From assembly GCF_000153805.1 (NCBI RefSeq), contig NZ_DS022298.1:504616-568615 (forward strand): a DNA stretch of 64,000 nt. The letters run 5' to 3'. Position numbers and translations under genes: made by a program. Below the pieces are notes generated by a model, which saw nothing but the letters and a program-made list of their open reading frames with translations, was not told the DNA's origin and did not search any database. This document shows, one piece after another, positions 1 through 9,197 of the stretch. Each line of letters opens with the position of its first letter. Positions within the stretch are counted from its first letter, which is position 1. Source of the DNA: Synechococcus sp. BL107 (lineage in GTDB: Bacteria; Cyanobacteriota; Cyanobacteriia; PCC-6307; Cyanobiaceae).

Positions 1-1628
1 GCGTCAGCTTCGATGAATTCAGTGATCAGAAGGAGGTGGCGAAGCTCCTTGAAGCAGTCGCGAAGGCGGTCGGCAAGCCCCTGCCCACGGCGCCTGCCTC
101 CGCAGTCGACACCGATGCAGAACTTGCGTTGCCATCACTCCCCTCGCGGATCCGGCCTTGGCTGACGCAGCCGGCATTCCATCGCTACCGCAGCGAAACG
201 GAGCTCATGCGTTATATCCAGCGCTTGGTGAGTCGTGACCTGTCGCTAGTGCATGGAATGATCCCGCTGGGGAGCTGCACGATGAAGCTGAATGCAGCTG
301 CAGAACTTCTGCCGGTGAGCTGGCCGGAGTTTGCCCGTTTGCATCCGTTTGCCCCTTTGGATCAGGCGTTGGGCTATCGCCATCTCGCCGACGATTTAGA
401 GCGTTGGCTGGCGGCTCTCACCGGTTTCGCTGCTGTTTCATTGCAGCCCAATGCTGGCTCTCAGGGTGAATACGCCGGTTTGCTGGTGATCCGTGCCTGG
501 CACCGCTCCCGCGGGGATGACCACCGAGATATTTGTCTGATTCCCACCAGTGCCCATGGCACCAATCCCGCCAGCGCTGTGATGGCAGGCCTCAAAGTGG
601 TGGCCGTGGCTTGCGATGCGGAAGGCAATATCGATCAAGACGACCTTGCGGCGCGGGCAACGGAGTACGCCGATCGTCTTGCGGCCTTGATGGTGACGTA
701 CCCCTCAACCCATGGGGTGTTTGAAACCGGGATTCGCCATATCTGTGAGGTGGTTCATCGCCACGGCGGTCAGGTGTACCTCGATGGCGCCAATCTCAAT
801 GCGCAGGTGGGTCTCTCTCGACCCGGAGCTTTCGGTGCCGATGTTTGCCATTTGAATCTGCACAAAACGTTCTGCATCCCCCACGGTGGTGGCGGTCCAG
901 GGGTAGGCCCGATCGGTGTGGCGGCTCATCTGGCTCCCTTCCTGCCAGGGCATCCCTTTGAAGATCAAAAGGCGTCGGCCATCGGGCCCGTTTCTGCAGC
1001 AGCTTTGGGGAGTGCCAGCATCCTCCCGATCAGTTGGATGTATTTAAGGATGATGGGGGCGGATGCACTCCGTCAGGCCAGTGCTGTGGCGTTGTTGTCT
1101 GCCAACTATTTGGCCCACCGTCTCGATGACCACTTCCCAGTGTTGTTCCGTGGTGTCACGGGCCGTGTTGCCCATGAATGCATCCTTGATTTGCGACCAC
1201 TGAAGCGAGATGCCGGCATCGATGTCGATGACATCGCCAAGCGATTGATGGACTACGGCTTCCATGCCCCAACCGTGAGTTGGCCGGTGGCAGGCACCGT
1301 GATGGTGGAGCCCACGGAAAGCGAAAGCTTGTCGGAATTGGATCGGTTCGCCGATGCCTTAATCGCCATCCGTGAAGAGGTTCGAGCGATTGAGACGGGG
1401 GCAATGGATGCCTTGAACAACCCTCTGAAGCGGGCTCCCCACACCATGGCTGCGGTGATGTCCGAGGTTTGGGATCGTCCCTACAGCCGCCAGCAGGCTG
1501 CATTCCCCTTGCCCGATCAAACCCAAAACAAGGTGTGGCCAGCCGTGGCTCGGATTGATAACGCCTATGGCGACAGAAATTTGGTCTGTACCTGTCCGTC
1601 GGTGGAAGCCGTTGCGATTGCGGCCTAA
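1..1628 (+). CDS. gcvP: Glycine dehydrogenase (decarboxylating), P-protein, carboxy-terminal part
   Basis: This is the carboxy-terminal part of the P-protein of the glycine cleavage system. It decarboxylates glycine with pyridoxal phosphate and passes the aminomethyl group to the H-protein lipoyl arm, a key photorespiratory step in cyanobacteria. The frame is open to the left edge, so the gene begins outside the window. About 540 residues are visible, against roughly 960-980 for the full family. The PLP-lysine motif [13 protein letters not shown] is clear, with the lysine codon at 864-866, followed by the glycine-rich loop. The end ([20 protein letters not shown]) is the typical P-protein terminus. 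A GTG at 36 is an internal valine, not a start. The stop is TAA. Identity is very secure. Confidence 0.97.
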   Translation, partial: VSFDEFSDQKEVAKLLEAVAKAVGKPLPTAPASAVDTDAELALPSLPSRIRPWLTQPAFHRYRSETELMRYIQRLVSRDLSLVHGMIPLGSCTMKLNAAAELLPVSWPEFARLHPFAPLDQALGYRHLADDLERWLAALTGFAAVSLQPNAGSQGEYAGLLVIRAWHRSRGDDHRDICLIPTSAHGTNPASAVMAGLKVVAVACDAEGNIDQDDLAARATEYADRLAALMVTYPSTHGVFETGIRHICEVVHRHGGQVYLDGANLNAQVGLSRPGAFGADVCHLNLHKTFCIPHGGGGPGVGPIGVAAHLAPFLPGHPFEDQKASAIGPVSAAALGSASILPISWMYLRMMGADALRQASAVALLSANYLAHRLDDHFPVLFRGVTGRVAHECILDLRPLKRDAGIDVDDIAKRLMDYGFHAPTVSWPVAGTVMVEPTESESLSELDRFADALIAIREEVRAIETGAMDALNNPLKRAPHTMAAVMSEVWDRPYSRQQAAFPLPDQTQNKVWPAVARIDNAYGDRNLVCTCPSVEAVAIAA

Positions 1629-1735
1629 TTCGTCGTCTTGGACTGGCGCTTTGTCTCTACAGGAAGTAAATTTTCACTGAAAAGCGAATTAATTAGTTGG
1701 ATTTCACCAACCGCTCTGGCGGCTGAAGTCACACT

Positions 1736-2023
1736 ATGCGGCAACTGATTCGTCTGTCGGGGGACACCATGGATCGGGACAACACCACCAATTTGGGTCT
1801 TGGAACCTTGCAAGGTCCAAGCCTTCCACAACTGCCAGAAGGCTTGGAATCAGCCTTCAACCGTGGCCATACGCTTTCCATCGAAGGCACGAACGTTGTT
1901 CGAGTGCCATTCGGAGTGAGGGAGGCTCGCCGAACTCGCCCTGAGCGGCCTGATCACTGGGCAACCCTGGTGATACCTCTGCAACCGATCGGAAATCCAA
2001 CGCCACCACCAGCCGCCGCTTGA
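1736..2023 (+). CDS. Small conserved-looking hypothetical protein
   Basis: A 95-residue soluble protein of unknown function. The middle and end (VVRVPFGVREARRTRPERPD, then HWATLVIPLQP and a proline-rich tail) look like a constrained protein rather than noise, and I believe similar small proteins occur in marine Synechococcus, though I cannot check. An internal ATG at 1769 (MDRDNTTN) is an alternative start. There is no signal peptide, membrane segment or known motif. It converges with the next small gene, leaving only two bases between the stops. The function cannot be inferred. Confidence 0.6.
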   Translation: MRQLIRLSGDTMDRDNTTNLGLGTLQGPSLPQLPEGLESAFNRGHTLSIEGTNVVRVPFGVREARRTRPERPDHWATLVIPLQPIGNPTPPPAAA

Positions 2024-2025
2024 AT

Positions 2026-2247
2026 TCAAGCGGCGTTGATCTCGGTGCTGTCTTTCGACAGCCTCCAGTCGAGTAGAGCTTTCACATCCGCTAAGGAACA
2101 GGATGGTGTCCGAAAGGGCAGCAATCGCATTGGGCTGCGTTCGGGACGCACCAGCCATCCTTTGTTGGTTTGTTCCAGTAGAAGGAATCCGCGGTAGCGG
2201 ACGATGACCTCCTGACCAAGCAAAAATCCCATCGCTCCGGGAGTCAA
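2026..2247 (-). CDS. Small conserved-looking hypothetical protein
   Basis: A 73-residue protein with a compact, basic, mixed alpha/beta-like sequence containing GQEVIVRYRGFLLLEQ, GWLVRPERSPM and LPFRTPSCSLADVKALLDWR. This composition matches a small protein type seen in picocyanobacteria, but no enzymatic motif is visible. A second methionine (MGFLLGQ, from 2232) could be the true start, since the first five residues look dispensable. It runs leftward and converges on the 95-residue gene. Its upstream side faces the 268-base gap before the FMN reductase gene. Function unknown. Confidence 0.6.
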   Translation of the reverse strand: MTPGAMGFLLGQEVIVRYRGFLLLEQTNKGWLVRPERSPMRLLPFRTPSCSLADVKALLDWRLSKDSTEINAA

Positions 2248-2515
2248 TTGATTGAGGTGAATCCATTTCAGGACACAACATGTGGCGTGCCAGTCAACCG
2301 CTGATTTTTTTTAGGATTGAACAGTTTGGGTTGTCATCTGTTGACAAAGCCGAGGCTTGGACTGCGTTCGCACTTGTTTTTTGTGGTACTTAGTGGCAGG
2401 AAGATTGATGTATTGCCGGATACGTTTTGTGGTTGCTCATTGGGCAGACACCATAGGTAGCGCTTTAGGTCAACCCATTAGCTCCAGTCCTGGCATCCTT
2501 GATGCCTGATCAGTC
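2248..2515. other. Intergenic gap without a recognised gene
   Basis: These 268 bases separate the 73-residue gene from the FMN reductase gene. The stretch is AT-richer than its surroundings and contains T-runs near 2305 and 2381. I see no credible reading frame, tRNA or terminator hairpin. It probably holds the promoter of the leftward 73-residue gene. Confidence 0.4.
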
Positions 2516-3046
2516 TCAGAGCTTCAATGGCCGTTGTTGCAACAGGCGTTGGAGGAGGTCGTCAATGCTGTCGTCGTTGGCGGGTTTGGCGTAATTGCTC
2601 AGCAATTGCCGGCCCACCACCTCTGCGCCGAGATGGGCGAGTTGGATCCGCATCGAGATCAATGCTTCCATGCCCCCCCCTCCGGAATGGGTCGCAATGG
2701 CAATGGGGCGGCCATTGAAGAGGCCCCGGAAGTCATCGCCTTGAACCGAAAGCCAGGCAATGGCGTTGCTGAGGCAGGGGGGGATTGACCCGTTGTATTC
2801 CGGAGCGCACATCACCCAGCGAGGTGTTGTGGCCAGTAACTCCTGGAGAGGGGCAAGGGCTGTTGGTATCCCGTGGGCTGCTTGGGCTCTTGGCGTGAAC
2901 AGGGGAAGATCGAGCGTTGTGAGATCCAGCAGTTCTGCCCGTTGGCCGAGGCTGCGGGCGCTGGCTTGAAAGCGTTCGGCCAACTTGAGGTTTTCACCAT
3001 TGCTGGCCGTGATCACCAATACATCGAGCGGTGTGTCTGAGTTCAT
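2516..3046 (-). CDS. NAD(P)H-dependent FMN reductase family protein
   Basis: A 176-residue flavodoxin-fold protein of the NADPH-dependent FMN reductase family (ArsH/YieF/SsuE-like). The amino terminus (LVITASNGENLKLAERF) corresponds to the phosphate-binding loop. The motif APEYNGSIPPCLSNAIAW is the classic FMN-contact signature, and HSGGGGMEA follows as in the family. Length is normal. It is the last gene of the leftward cluster flv3-flv1-rubrerythrin, which suggests a role in flavin or redox supply for oxygen and peroxide reduction; that is inference. The exact electron acceptor cannot be told from sequence. Confidence 0.88.
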   Translation of the reverse strand: MNSDTPLDVLVITASNGENLKLAERFQASARSLGQRAELLDLTTLDLPLFTPRAQAAHGIPTALAPLQELLATTPRWVMCAPEYNGSIPPCLSNAIAWLSVQGDDFRGLFNGRPIAIATHSGGGGMEALISMRIQLAHLGAEVVGRQLLSNYAKPANDDSIDDLLQRLLQQRPLKL

Positions 3047-3164
3047 GACGAGAATCTCGACGATCGACGTAGAAGTTTGCCCGTCACATTTTGGGGTAGG
3101 GCCGTAGGGCCATGGCCTCCGCAGCTGTGAGGCCGATCGAGTGGTGGCACCCCCGAGCCAAGCG

Positions 3165-3878
3165 TCAGGCCGTCTTCAATTCCGCTTCCCGATAGGGCAC
3201 GAAGCTGGCTTTGCGCGCCCCGCAGATCGTGCAGCACCAATCATCTGGAATTGCTTCGAAGGGGGTGCCGGGCTCAATTCCGGAGTCGGGATCACCATCT
3301 TTGGGGTCATAAATCATCGAGCACACCTTGCAGATCCACAGGCCGGAGACAGGCTCATCGGCTTCACCAGCCTTCCCTCCTCCCTCTAAAGCCTTTAAGG
3401 CCACGCCATAGCGTTCCGCATGGTGCTGCTCGATGGGGGAGAGCAGTCCAAAGTTTTTAGCCGCCGTGTGGAAGGTTCCTGCGTGGTCCTTGGATTCGTC
3501 CACTTGTCCTTGGAACTCCGCCTCGGCCCCTTGATCGCGATCAGCGCGAGCTTGGGCAGCGAACTCTGGGTACATGGTCGTGTACTCATAGGTCTCGCCT
3601 TCTATCGCCAGGTCGAGGCACTGCTTGAGGATGGCGTTCTTCTGTTCGTCGTTGAGCTTGGCGGCATCACCGATTACCAGATCTGGGTGAAGTAAACGGA
3701 AATGGGCGAACGCATGCTCTGTTTCTTGCGCGGCCGTTTCGCGGAAGAGTTTCGCGAGCTCGTTATGGCCTAATTGTTTGGCGACATCAGCAAAGAAGAG
3801 GTATTTGCGATTCGCCATGCTTTCTCCTCCGAAAGCAGCTTCGAGGTTGGCTTGAGTGCCCGGCTTTGAAAGATCCAT
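3165..3878 (-). CDS. rbr: Rubrerythrin
   Basis: Rubrerythrin, a cytoplasmic non-haem di-iron peroxidase that reduces hydrogen peroxide to water. The amino-terminal four-helix domain carries carboxylate/histidine ligands in contexts such as [12 protein letters not shown] and the later HHAERYG. The last 50 residues are a rubredoxin domain with two CxxC pairs (CKVC and CTIC) that hold one iron. I place the start at MDLSKPGTQ, giving 237 residues; a frame start 18 bases earlier adds a non-family leader. It lies 44 bases downstream of the flv1 stop in the same orientation. A perfect 8-base inverted repeat lies directly upstream (3910-3930) and may be an operator. Confidence 0.95.
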   Translation of the reverse strand: MDLSKPGTQANLEAAFGGESMANRKYLFFADVAKQLGHNELAKLFRETAAQETEHAFAHFRLLHPDLVIGDAAKLNDEQKNAILKQCLDLAIEGETYEYTTMYPEFAAQARADRDQGAEAEFQGQVDESKDHAGTFHTAAKNFGLLSPIEQHHAERYGVALKALEGGGKAGEADEPVSGLWICKVCSMIYDPKDGDPDSGIEPGTPFEAIPDDWCCTICGARKASFVPYREAELKTA

Positions 3879-3909
3879 TGCAGTACGACGTATCAAATGA
3901 CTCTATAGC

Positions 3910-3930
3910 AACTCATACTCGTTATGAGTT
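3910..3930 (-). promoter_or_regulatory. Perfect inverted repeat upstream of rubrerythrin (candidate operator)
   Basis: The arms AACTCATA and TATGAGTT are exact reverse complements, separated by five bases. On the coding strand of rubrerythrin the repeat is followed at once by a TATAGA box, then about 30 bases to the ATG. This is the geometry of a repressor site next to a promoter, in the short flv1-rbr gap. A Fur- or PerR-type regulator is a guess from the gene's peroxide role; the sequence is not a canonical box of either. Confidence 0.5.
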
Positions 3931-3940
3931 CGCCTTGGGT

Positions 3941-5737
3941 TTAGTAGTTGGCTCCGCTGCGCCGATGGTGGACTGCTGTTTGGCCTTGAGCATCAAATAG
4001 GCCCCCATGGTTCACCTCGGCGTAAATCAGCCAATGGTCGCCACATTCCATGCGTTGTTTCACGCTGCCTTCCAGCCACGCCAAGGCCTCCGGCAGCAGC
4101 GGTTGCTCGCCTGGGCTGGTTTCGAGTTCGAGGCCCGCGAAGCGATTCGCCCCCGGTTCAAACGGTTGGAGAAATTGCTTCATGGGACCGGTCTCCCGTC
4201 CTTCTGCCAAAACATTGAGGGCGAAACAGTCGCCTTTGTGCAGCAGAGCTTCGACAGCTCGATCTTTGGACACGGCCACGGTGATTCCAGGTGGTGTGAA
4301 GCTGGCCTGGCTGACCCAGCTGGCCACCATGGCACCGCTGAGATCACCTTTTTGGGTGGTCAACACGCATAACGACCCCAACACCCGTCCGAGGGCCAGA
4401 ACGGCTGGATCGCTTCGGCTTTCGCTGAGCCCACCCGCACTGCGGCGTTGAGCACGTTTCTGAGCGTTAAGGAGTTGGCGTCCAAACCGTGTTCCGGTTT
4501 CTTCCAGTTCCTTCACTTTCGCGGTGTCGGGGCTGAATTTCACCCGAATCGGATCGAACCCAAAACTGAAGCCGCCATCGCGGAGCTTGGTTTCCAGTAG
4601 GTCGACCGCCTCTCCACTCCAGCCATAGCTGCCAAACACCCCAACAGGTTTGTTGCGGTCTCCTTCTGCCAAAAGTGTTCCAAGTGCCGACACGATGGGA
4701 GTTGGTGCGTGCCCTCCGAGCGTGGGTGAGCCGATCAAAATCGCATCGGCTTCTTTGATGGTGTTCACCAGTTCATCAGCAGGGGTGAACTCACAATTGA
4801 GGCTGTTCACACGAATACCGGTGCGGTTCACGCCTTGGGCCAGGGCATCCGCGATTGCTGCCGTGTTGCCATAGGCGCTGGCGAATAGCAGGGCCACGTT
4901 GAGGCTGGCCTTGTTTTGCCCTTCTCCCCAACGGCGGTAATCGTTTAACAAGCTGCGCCAGCTCGCTTCAATCGCAGGCCCGTGACCAGGAACCAAGGTG
5001 CGGATGTCTAGCTCCTCGAGGCGTTCCACGACTCCGTCGACTTGGCGCGCCATCGGAGCCATCAAGCAGTCATAGAAGTGACGTCGCTCCTCTTCCGTGC
5101 TGCTGCGGTTCGCTTCGGCCCAGGTGTCTGTACACAGGTGGGCGCCGAAAAATTTCCCGCTCATCAAAAGGCCGAGAGTGTCCTCGAAGGCCAGCAGACC
5201 GCCGGGCCAGCGGGGCGTTGGAGCCGGAAGCAGCAGCAGGGTGCGCTCGTGGGCGAGAGCCAGACTCTGCTCTTGGCGAATCACCCGCAGTGGCGGCAGC
5301 GGGGGCAGTGGCGGTTGTTCGGATTCTTCGCCGGGAGCTGCGGGTTTGCGTTGGCTCCAGAGCTCTTCCAGCAACTTGGCGCCTGGATTCGAGGCAATCA
5401 GCTCGAGCTTGGGGTAAACCTCAGCCAGGCTGCGCAGCAGAGCAATCCGGTTCGGGTTCACGTGGCCCACCACCACGAGAAGTGGTTGTTCTACGTCGCC
5501 CAGCAGGGTGTTGAGCTGCGGCAAGAACACGGAGCTGTAGGCCGCCCCTGGCGGATGGACGAGCACTGCAGCGGATCCATCTCCGGCTTCGAACAGCACG
5601 CTGTTGGCGGTACTGCCGCGCTCTAAGGCGTACTCCAGTTCGAAGCGATGGCGCTCAGGGCTCAGCCCTCTGAAACAGAGCACGCCAGTGTCGATGGGTA
5701 ATTGGATTGTGCGACGCCCTCCAGCAGTGCTCACCAC
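3941..5737 (-). CDS. flv1: Flavodiiron protein Flv1 (class with degenerate iron site)
   Basis: A 598-residue three-domain flavodiiron protein: metallo-beta-lactamase-like domain (about 30-260), flavodoxin domain (about 275-425) and flavin reductase domain (about 445-598). In cyanobacteria Flv1 and Flv3 together reduce oxygen to water using electrons from photosystem I. The di-iron ligands are largely lost: the family motif HxExDH reads HVNPNR (92-97), the second histidine is R176, and the bridging aspartate is K195, while H252 is kept. Loss of ligands is a known trait of Flv1, so this is assignment evidence rather than damage. A proline-rich insert (PPLPPLPPL, near 142-150) is visible. It lies 182 bases downstream of flv3 and is likely co-transcribed. 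Confidence 0.92.
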   Translation of the reverse strand: MVSTAGGRRTIQLPIDTGVLCFRGLSPERHRFELEYALERGSTANSVLFEAGDGSAAVLVHPPGAAYSSVFLPQLNTLLGDVEQPLLVVVGHVNPNRIALLRSLAEVYPKLELIASNPGAKLLEELWSQRKPAAPGEESEQPPLPPLPPLRVIRQEQSLALAHERTLLLLPAPTPRWPGGLLAFEDTLGLLMSGKFFGAHLCTDTWAEANRSSTEEERRHFYDCLMAPMARQVDGVVERLEELDIRTLVPGHGPAIEASWRSLLNDYRRWGEGQNKASLNVALLFASAYGNTAAIADALAQGVNRTGIRVNSLNCEFTPADELVNTIKEADAILIGSPTLGGHAPTPIVSALGTLLAEGDRNKPVGVFGSYGWSGEAVDLLETKLRDGGFSFGFDPIRVKFSPDTAKVKELEETGTRFGRQLLNAQKRAQRRSAGGLSESRSDPAVLALGRVLGSLCVLTTQKGDLSGAMVASWVSQASFTPPGITVAVSKDRAVEALLHKGDCFALNVLAEGRETGPMKQFLQPFEPGANRFAGLELETSPGEQPLLPEALAWLEGSVKQRMECGDHWLIYAEVNHGGLFDAQGQTAVHHRRSGANY

Positions 5738-5919
5738 GCGCTTCCTTGATCGGTCTCAAATCTAGGTGGCATGAAGGCTGGGAATACCTGCGGTACAACC
5801 GTCATGACCAGCGATGCTGATGGCTCTGATCGCTGGTCGAGTTGTTGGAACAGGTTTTGACATGGTGCTTTTAAGGCTCCAAATCATTTGATTTCAGCGC
5901 TGCGTTAATCGGGCAAGTG

Positions 5920-7692
5920 TCAGTAGTGATTGCCCACTTTGCGGTGATGAACAGCGGTACTCCCGTCGGCATCGGCCACATTTCCCTGTTCCACGACGGC
6001 GTAAATAATCCAGTGGTCAGGACCTTCCATGCGTTGTTCAACGCGGCAGCCCAAGAAAGCCAGGGCATCGCTCAGCACCGGGCCTCCATCGGCGACGTCA
6101 TCCAACACCGCGACGCCTGCAAACCGATCGGCGCCGGGGGGGAACCGCTTCAGGAAATGACGGAGCAGCGGTTGATGGTTGTCATCGCGCAAGACGTTGA
6201 GAACGAAGCGGTCTCCTACTTGCATGAGGGCTTCAATCGCTCGGTCTTTGGCGACGGCGACGGTGAGTCCGGGAGGGCTGAAGCTGGCCTGACTCACCCA
6301 GCTGGCCACCATGGCGCTGCGTCGCTGAGACTCGCCGGATCCCTGGCTCGCGGTCACCACATAAAGGCCACCACTCACCCGGCCCAGGGCCTTATCGAGA
6401 TCGCCATCCAGGCTTTTCATCGCTGCAATGGTTTTCTCCTTGGTGAGCAGCTGGCCGAGGTCGGTTCCTGATTCTTCGCAGCGCTGGTAGTCGCTGCCTT
6501 GCGGTAGTTGACGGATACGCAGTGGGGCAAAGGCTTGTTTTTGACCTTGGCTGCGGAGTTGGTCTGCAACGGCGTCGATCGGTTCGTCATTGCCGCCGAA
6601 GGCGTCGTAAACGCCAACGAGTTGTTTGGGGTGTAACGCGGCAAGAAGCGTGCCAATCGCGGCTTGCACATCAGCATCCGGTTCTTCAGGCCATGTCGGC
6701 ACCACCACGGCCTTGGCCTCACCCACTAAAGCCGTGAGTTCCTGTGGATCGGTGGCGCGTAGATCCACGAGCTGCACTTGAGCGTCGGCTTTGCCAATGC
6801 CATGGGCAATGGCCTGGCTAATTCGATCAGAGAAGCCGTACTGGCTGAGGTAACAAACCGCGGCATAGCTTTCACCCTTGCTGCGCTGACCACTCCACTC
6901 GCGGTAATCGTTGAGCCATTGGCTGAGGTGATGGCGCAACAGAGGGCCATGGCCAACAGCAACCGTGTTGATCTCCGGCAGGGAGTCCATGCGTTTCAAC
7001 GCCTGCAAAACGCTGCGAGCGTTGGGCCCCATTAAGCAGTCGTAATAGAAGCGAAAGTCTGGAGCGATCGCGCCGGGATCACTGTCGAACAGTTCTTCAG
7101 AGCAGTAATGAAGTCCGAAGGCATCACAGGTGTAAAGCGTTCCCGTGCCGTGATCGAAGGAAAAAATCGTGTCTGGCCAGTGCAGGTTTGGGGCACTGAG
7201 GAATTCAAAGCGGTGTTGAACACCGCTGTCTGGATTGGTGCCCAAGTCCAGCTCTTCACCGCTCTTCACCGCTCTGGATCGGAACGGACGGTGCACTTGG
7301 TCTTGCAGAAATTGGATCGCTACTTTCGATCCAACAATTTCAATCTCAGGATTGAGGTCGATGAGGTCACCAATGAGGCCGGAATGATCCGGCTCGGTAT
7401 GGCTCACGATCAGCACATCGATTGCAGAGGGATCGATTTGATCCTTCAGCAGCGGAATCCAGCTGTCCCTGAATTTGGCGTGGCTGCTATCGATCAGAGC
7501 CGTGCGCTCACCACGAACCAGAAAGGAGTTGTAAGTGGTGCCGTTGCGTAAGCCGAACTCGATATCAAAACGGCTGCGTTCCCAGTCGAGGGATCGAATC
7601 GTGGTTGTATCTGCGGCAATCGCTTCGCACTGAAGGCTCAAGCGCTGTGCGGTAGGGGCAACAACCATGAAACCGACCGTGACGGATTTCAA
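5920..7692 (-). CDS. flv3: Flavodiiron protein Flv3
   Basis: A 590-residue flavodiiron protein and the catalytic-site partner of Flv1 in photosystem-I-linked oxygen photoreduction. All expected di-iron ligands are visible: H98, E100, D102 and H103 in HTEPDHSG, H171 in APNLHWPDT, D190 in TCDAFG, and H248 in VGHGP. The flavodoxin and flavin reductase domains follow, as in Flv1. It is the first gene of the leftward cluster flv3-flv1-rbr-FMN reductase. Its start lies within about 60 bases of the divergent Nramp-type gene, so the two promoters must overlap. Confidence 0.94.
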   Translation of the reverse strand: MKSVTVGFMVVAPTAQRLSLQCEAIAADTTTIRSLDWERSRFDIEFGLRNGTTYNSFLVRGERTALIDSSHAKFRDSWIPLLKDQIDPSAIDVLIVSHTEPDHSGLIGDLIDLNPEIEIVGSKVAIQFLQDQVHRPFRSRAVKSGEELDLGTNPDSGVQHRFEFLSAPNLHWPDTIFSFDHGTGTLYTCDAFGLHYCSEELFDSDPGAIAPDFRFYYDCLMGPNARSVLQALKRMDSLPEINTVAVGHGPLLRHHLSQWLNDYREWSGQRSKGESYAAVCYLSQYGFSDRISQAIAHGIGKADAQVQLVDLRATDPQELTALVGEAKAVVVPTWPEEPDADVQAAIGTLLAALHPKQLVGVYDAFGGNDEPIDAVADQLRSQGQKQAFAPLRIRQLPQGSDYQRCEESGTDLGQLLTKEKTIAAMKSLDGDLDKALGRVSGGLYVVTASQGSGESQRRSAMVASWVSQASFSPPGLTVAVAKDRAIEALMQVGDRFVLNVLRDDNHQPLLRHFLKRFPPGADRFAGVAVLDDVADGGPVLSDALAFLGCRVEQRMEGPDHWIIYAVVEQGNVADADGSTAVHHRKVGNHY

Positions 7693-7750
7693 CTCTAAGA
7701 AGGCTGTTGGCTCCGATGACGCAGAAGATGGCAGAAATCGCTTGTTCTTT

Positions 7751-9046
7751 ATGGCGTCGTCGACGCTGCGTCAGAGCATTGGTCCAGGAATTTTGCTGGC
7801 CGGTGCCTGTATTGGTGGACCCCACCTCATGTCGTCCACCACAGCAGGAGCGCGGTTTGGCTTTGCGCTGGTGCTGCTGATTCTGCTGATCAATTTGATC
7901 AAATACCCGTTCTTGCGAGTGGGGACGCGGTTTACAGCTGCGACAGGACTCTCCTTGTTGGAGGGATTCCAGCGGCGTAATAAGGCCTATCTCCCGCTAT
8001 ATCTCCTGGTGAGTTTGGTCACCGGCACGGCCACGATCGCGGCCGTGAGCTTCGTAGCTGGGCTGTTGCTCACCAATGTGCCCGGTTTAACGGGGTGGGA
8101 TCCCTATGGCCTTTCCATTGGGGTGCTGGTGGTGAGTGGACTGATTTTGTTGTTGGGCCACTACAAAGCTTTGGATCGTTTGTCCAAGCTGTTAGTGGCC
8201 TTGCTCACGCTGCTCACAGGCGTGGCGGCCCTGTCGTTGCTGATTCGTGGGCCTGTTGGTGACGTGGCTTCGAGTTGGGTCGCAACAGATCCCAGCCCGT
8301 GGACCCTGGCGAATTTGGCGTTTCTGATCCCCTTGATGGGTTGGATGCCAGGACCGGTGGAGATGTGTGTGTGGCCATCGTTGTGGATGTTTTCCCGTGC
8401 GCGCGATACCGAGCACACCGCCAGCCCTGCGGAAGCGGAATTCGACTTCAACCTGGGCTATGGCGTCACGGTGGTGACGGCCTTGTTTTTCATCACGCTG
8501 GGTGCCTACACGATGTATGGCACCGGCGATGGAATGCTCGCCGGCAGCGGTGTGTCTTTTGCCCAGAAGTTGATCAAGCTCTACACCGCAGCCATGGGTG
8601 GTTGGGCGGCTTGGGTGATCATTCCAGCTGCGTTCTCGGCGATGTTCAGCACAACGATTACCTGCCTCGACGCCTACCCCCGCAGCATCGGAGCGATTCA
8701 GGGCCTCTTGAGTGGTCAAGACAGCGGTGATGCGGCTCCGGGTCCCCAGCGTCGTCGTTTTCAGTTGTGGGTGGTCATTCACCTGCTGGTTGCCGTTGTG
8801 GCCTTGGTGGTGGCAAAAAGCGGCGGTATTGGTGTGAAGGACTTCGTCTTTGGCGCGATGACCGGCAGTTTTCTGTCCGCTCCTCTGTTCGCCTGGATGG
8901 CGATGGACACGATCAACAGCAGTCTCGTTCCGGTTGAGCATCGTTATGGACCGGTGATGCGTGGATTGTGTTGGTTTGGCTTGCTGTTCTTTCTTGTCTT
9001 CAGCTTGCTGTTTATTGCTAATGCCTTTTTCGGGGTTGGTGCTTAA
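7751..9046 (+). CDS. Nramp-family transporter, divergent clade
   Basis: A 431-residue integral membrane protein with about 11 hydrophobic segments and overall similarity to Nramp/MntH proton-coupled metal transporters. The opening QSIGPGILLAGACIGGPHL aligns with the first Nramp helix. The canonical metal-binding DPGN is replaced by GGPH, and the TM6 motif usually reading MPH is MPGPVEMCVW. The substrate may therefore not be manganese or iron; related Nramp branches are reported to carry other ions. I chose the ATG at 7751 because it starts just before the conserved helix. A start at 7667 would overlap flv3 coding sequence. It is divergent from the flv3 cluster, whose products need iron. Confidence 0.82.
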   Translation: MASSTLRQSIGPGILLAGACIGGPHLMSSTTAGARFGFALVLLILLINLIKYPFLRVGTRFTAATGLSLLEGFQRRNKAYLPLYLLVSLVTGTATIAAVSFVAGLLLTNVPGLTGWDPYGLSIGVLVVSGLILLLGHYKALDRLSKLLVALLTLLTGVAALSLLIRGPVGDVASSWVATDPSPWTLANLAFLIPLMGWMPGPVEMCVWPSLWMFSRARDTEHTASPAEAEFDFNLGYGVTVVTALFFITLGAYTMYGTGDGMLAGSGVSFAQKLIKLYTAAMGGWAAWVIIPAAFSAMFSTTITCLDAYPRSIGAIQGLLSGQDSGDAAPGPQRRRFQLWVVIHLLVAVVALVVAKSGGIGVKDFVFGAMTGSFLSAPLFAWMAMDTINSSLVPVEHRYGPVMRGLCWFGLLFFLVFSLLFIANAFFGVGA

Positions 9047-9076
9047 TGAGTGATCGATTCAGATATGGATCCAATC

Positions 9077-9100
9077 AAAAACCCCCGTGGAAGCGGGGGT
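9077..9100 (-). terminator. Rho-independent-type terminator for the Hsp20 gene
   Basis: A perfect seven-base stem (ACCCCCG / CGGGGGT) with a six-base loop. On the minus strand it is followed by TTTT, so it fits termination of the leftward Hsp20 transcript. It lies between convergent genes and may also slow transcription from the Nramp side, although the plus-strand end lacks a T-run. Confidence 0.7.
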
Positions 9101-9197
9101 GGGATCCGTTCGTTTTGGTGCGTTTCCTGTGGTGAAGATGGAATCGTCTTAGGGCGTGAAAGTTATCCCTTGATCTTCATGAATTGATCCTTGAAAA

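Noticed and set aside
3043-3240. 65-codon leftward frame between rubrerythrin and FMN reductase
   Set aside because: It overlaps the rubrerythrin end in another frame, and its sequence has no conserved feature.
3941-5737. Flv1 as an inactivated pseudogene because iron ligands are missing
   Set aside because: Ligand loss is a fixed trait of Flv1 in cyanobacteria. The frame is intact and the gene is paired with a complete Flv3.
8192-8941. 249-codon leftward frame opposite the Nramp-like gene
   Set aside because: The histidine/arginine-rich composition mirrors membrane-protein codons read backwards. There is no recognisable domain.
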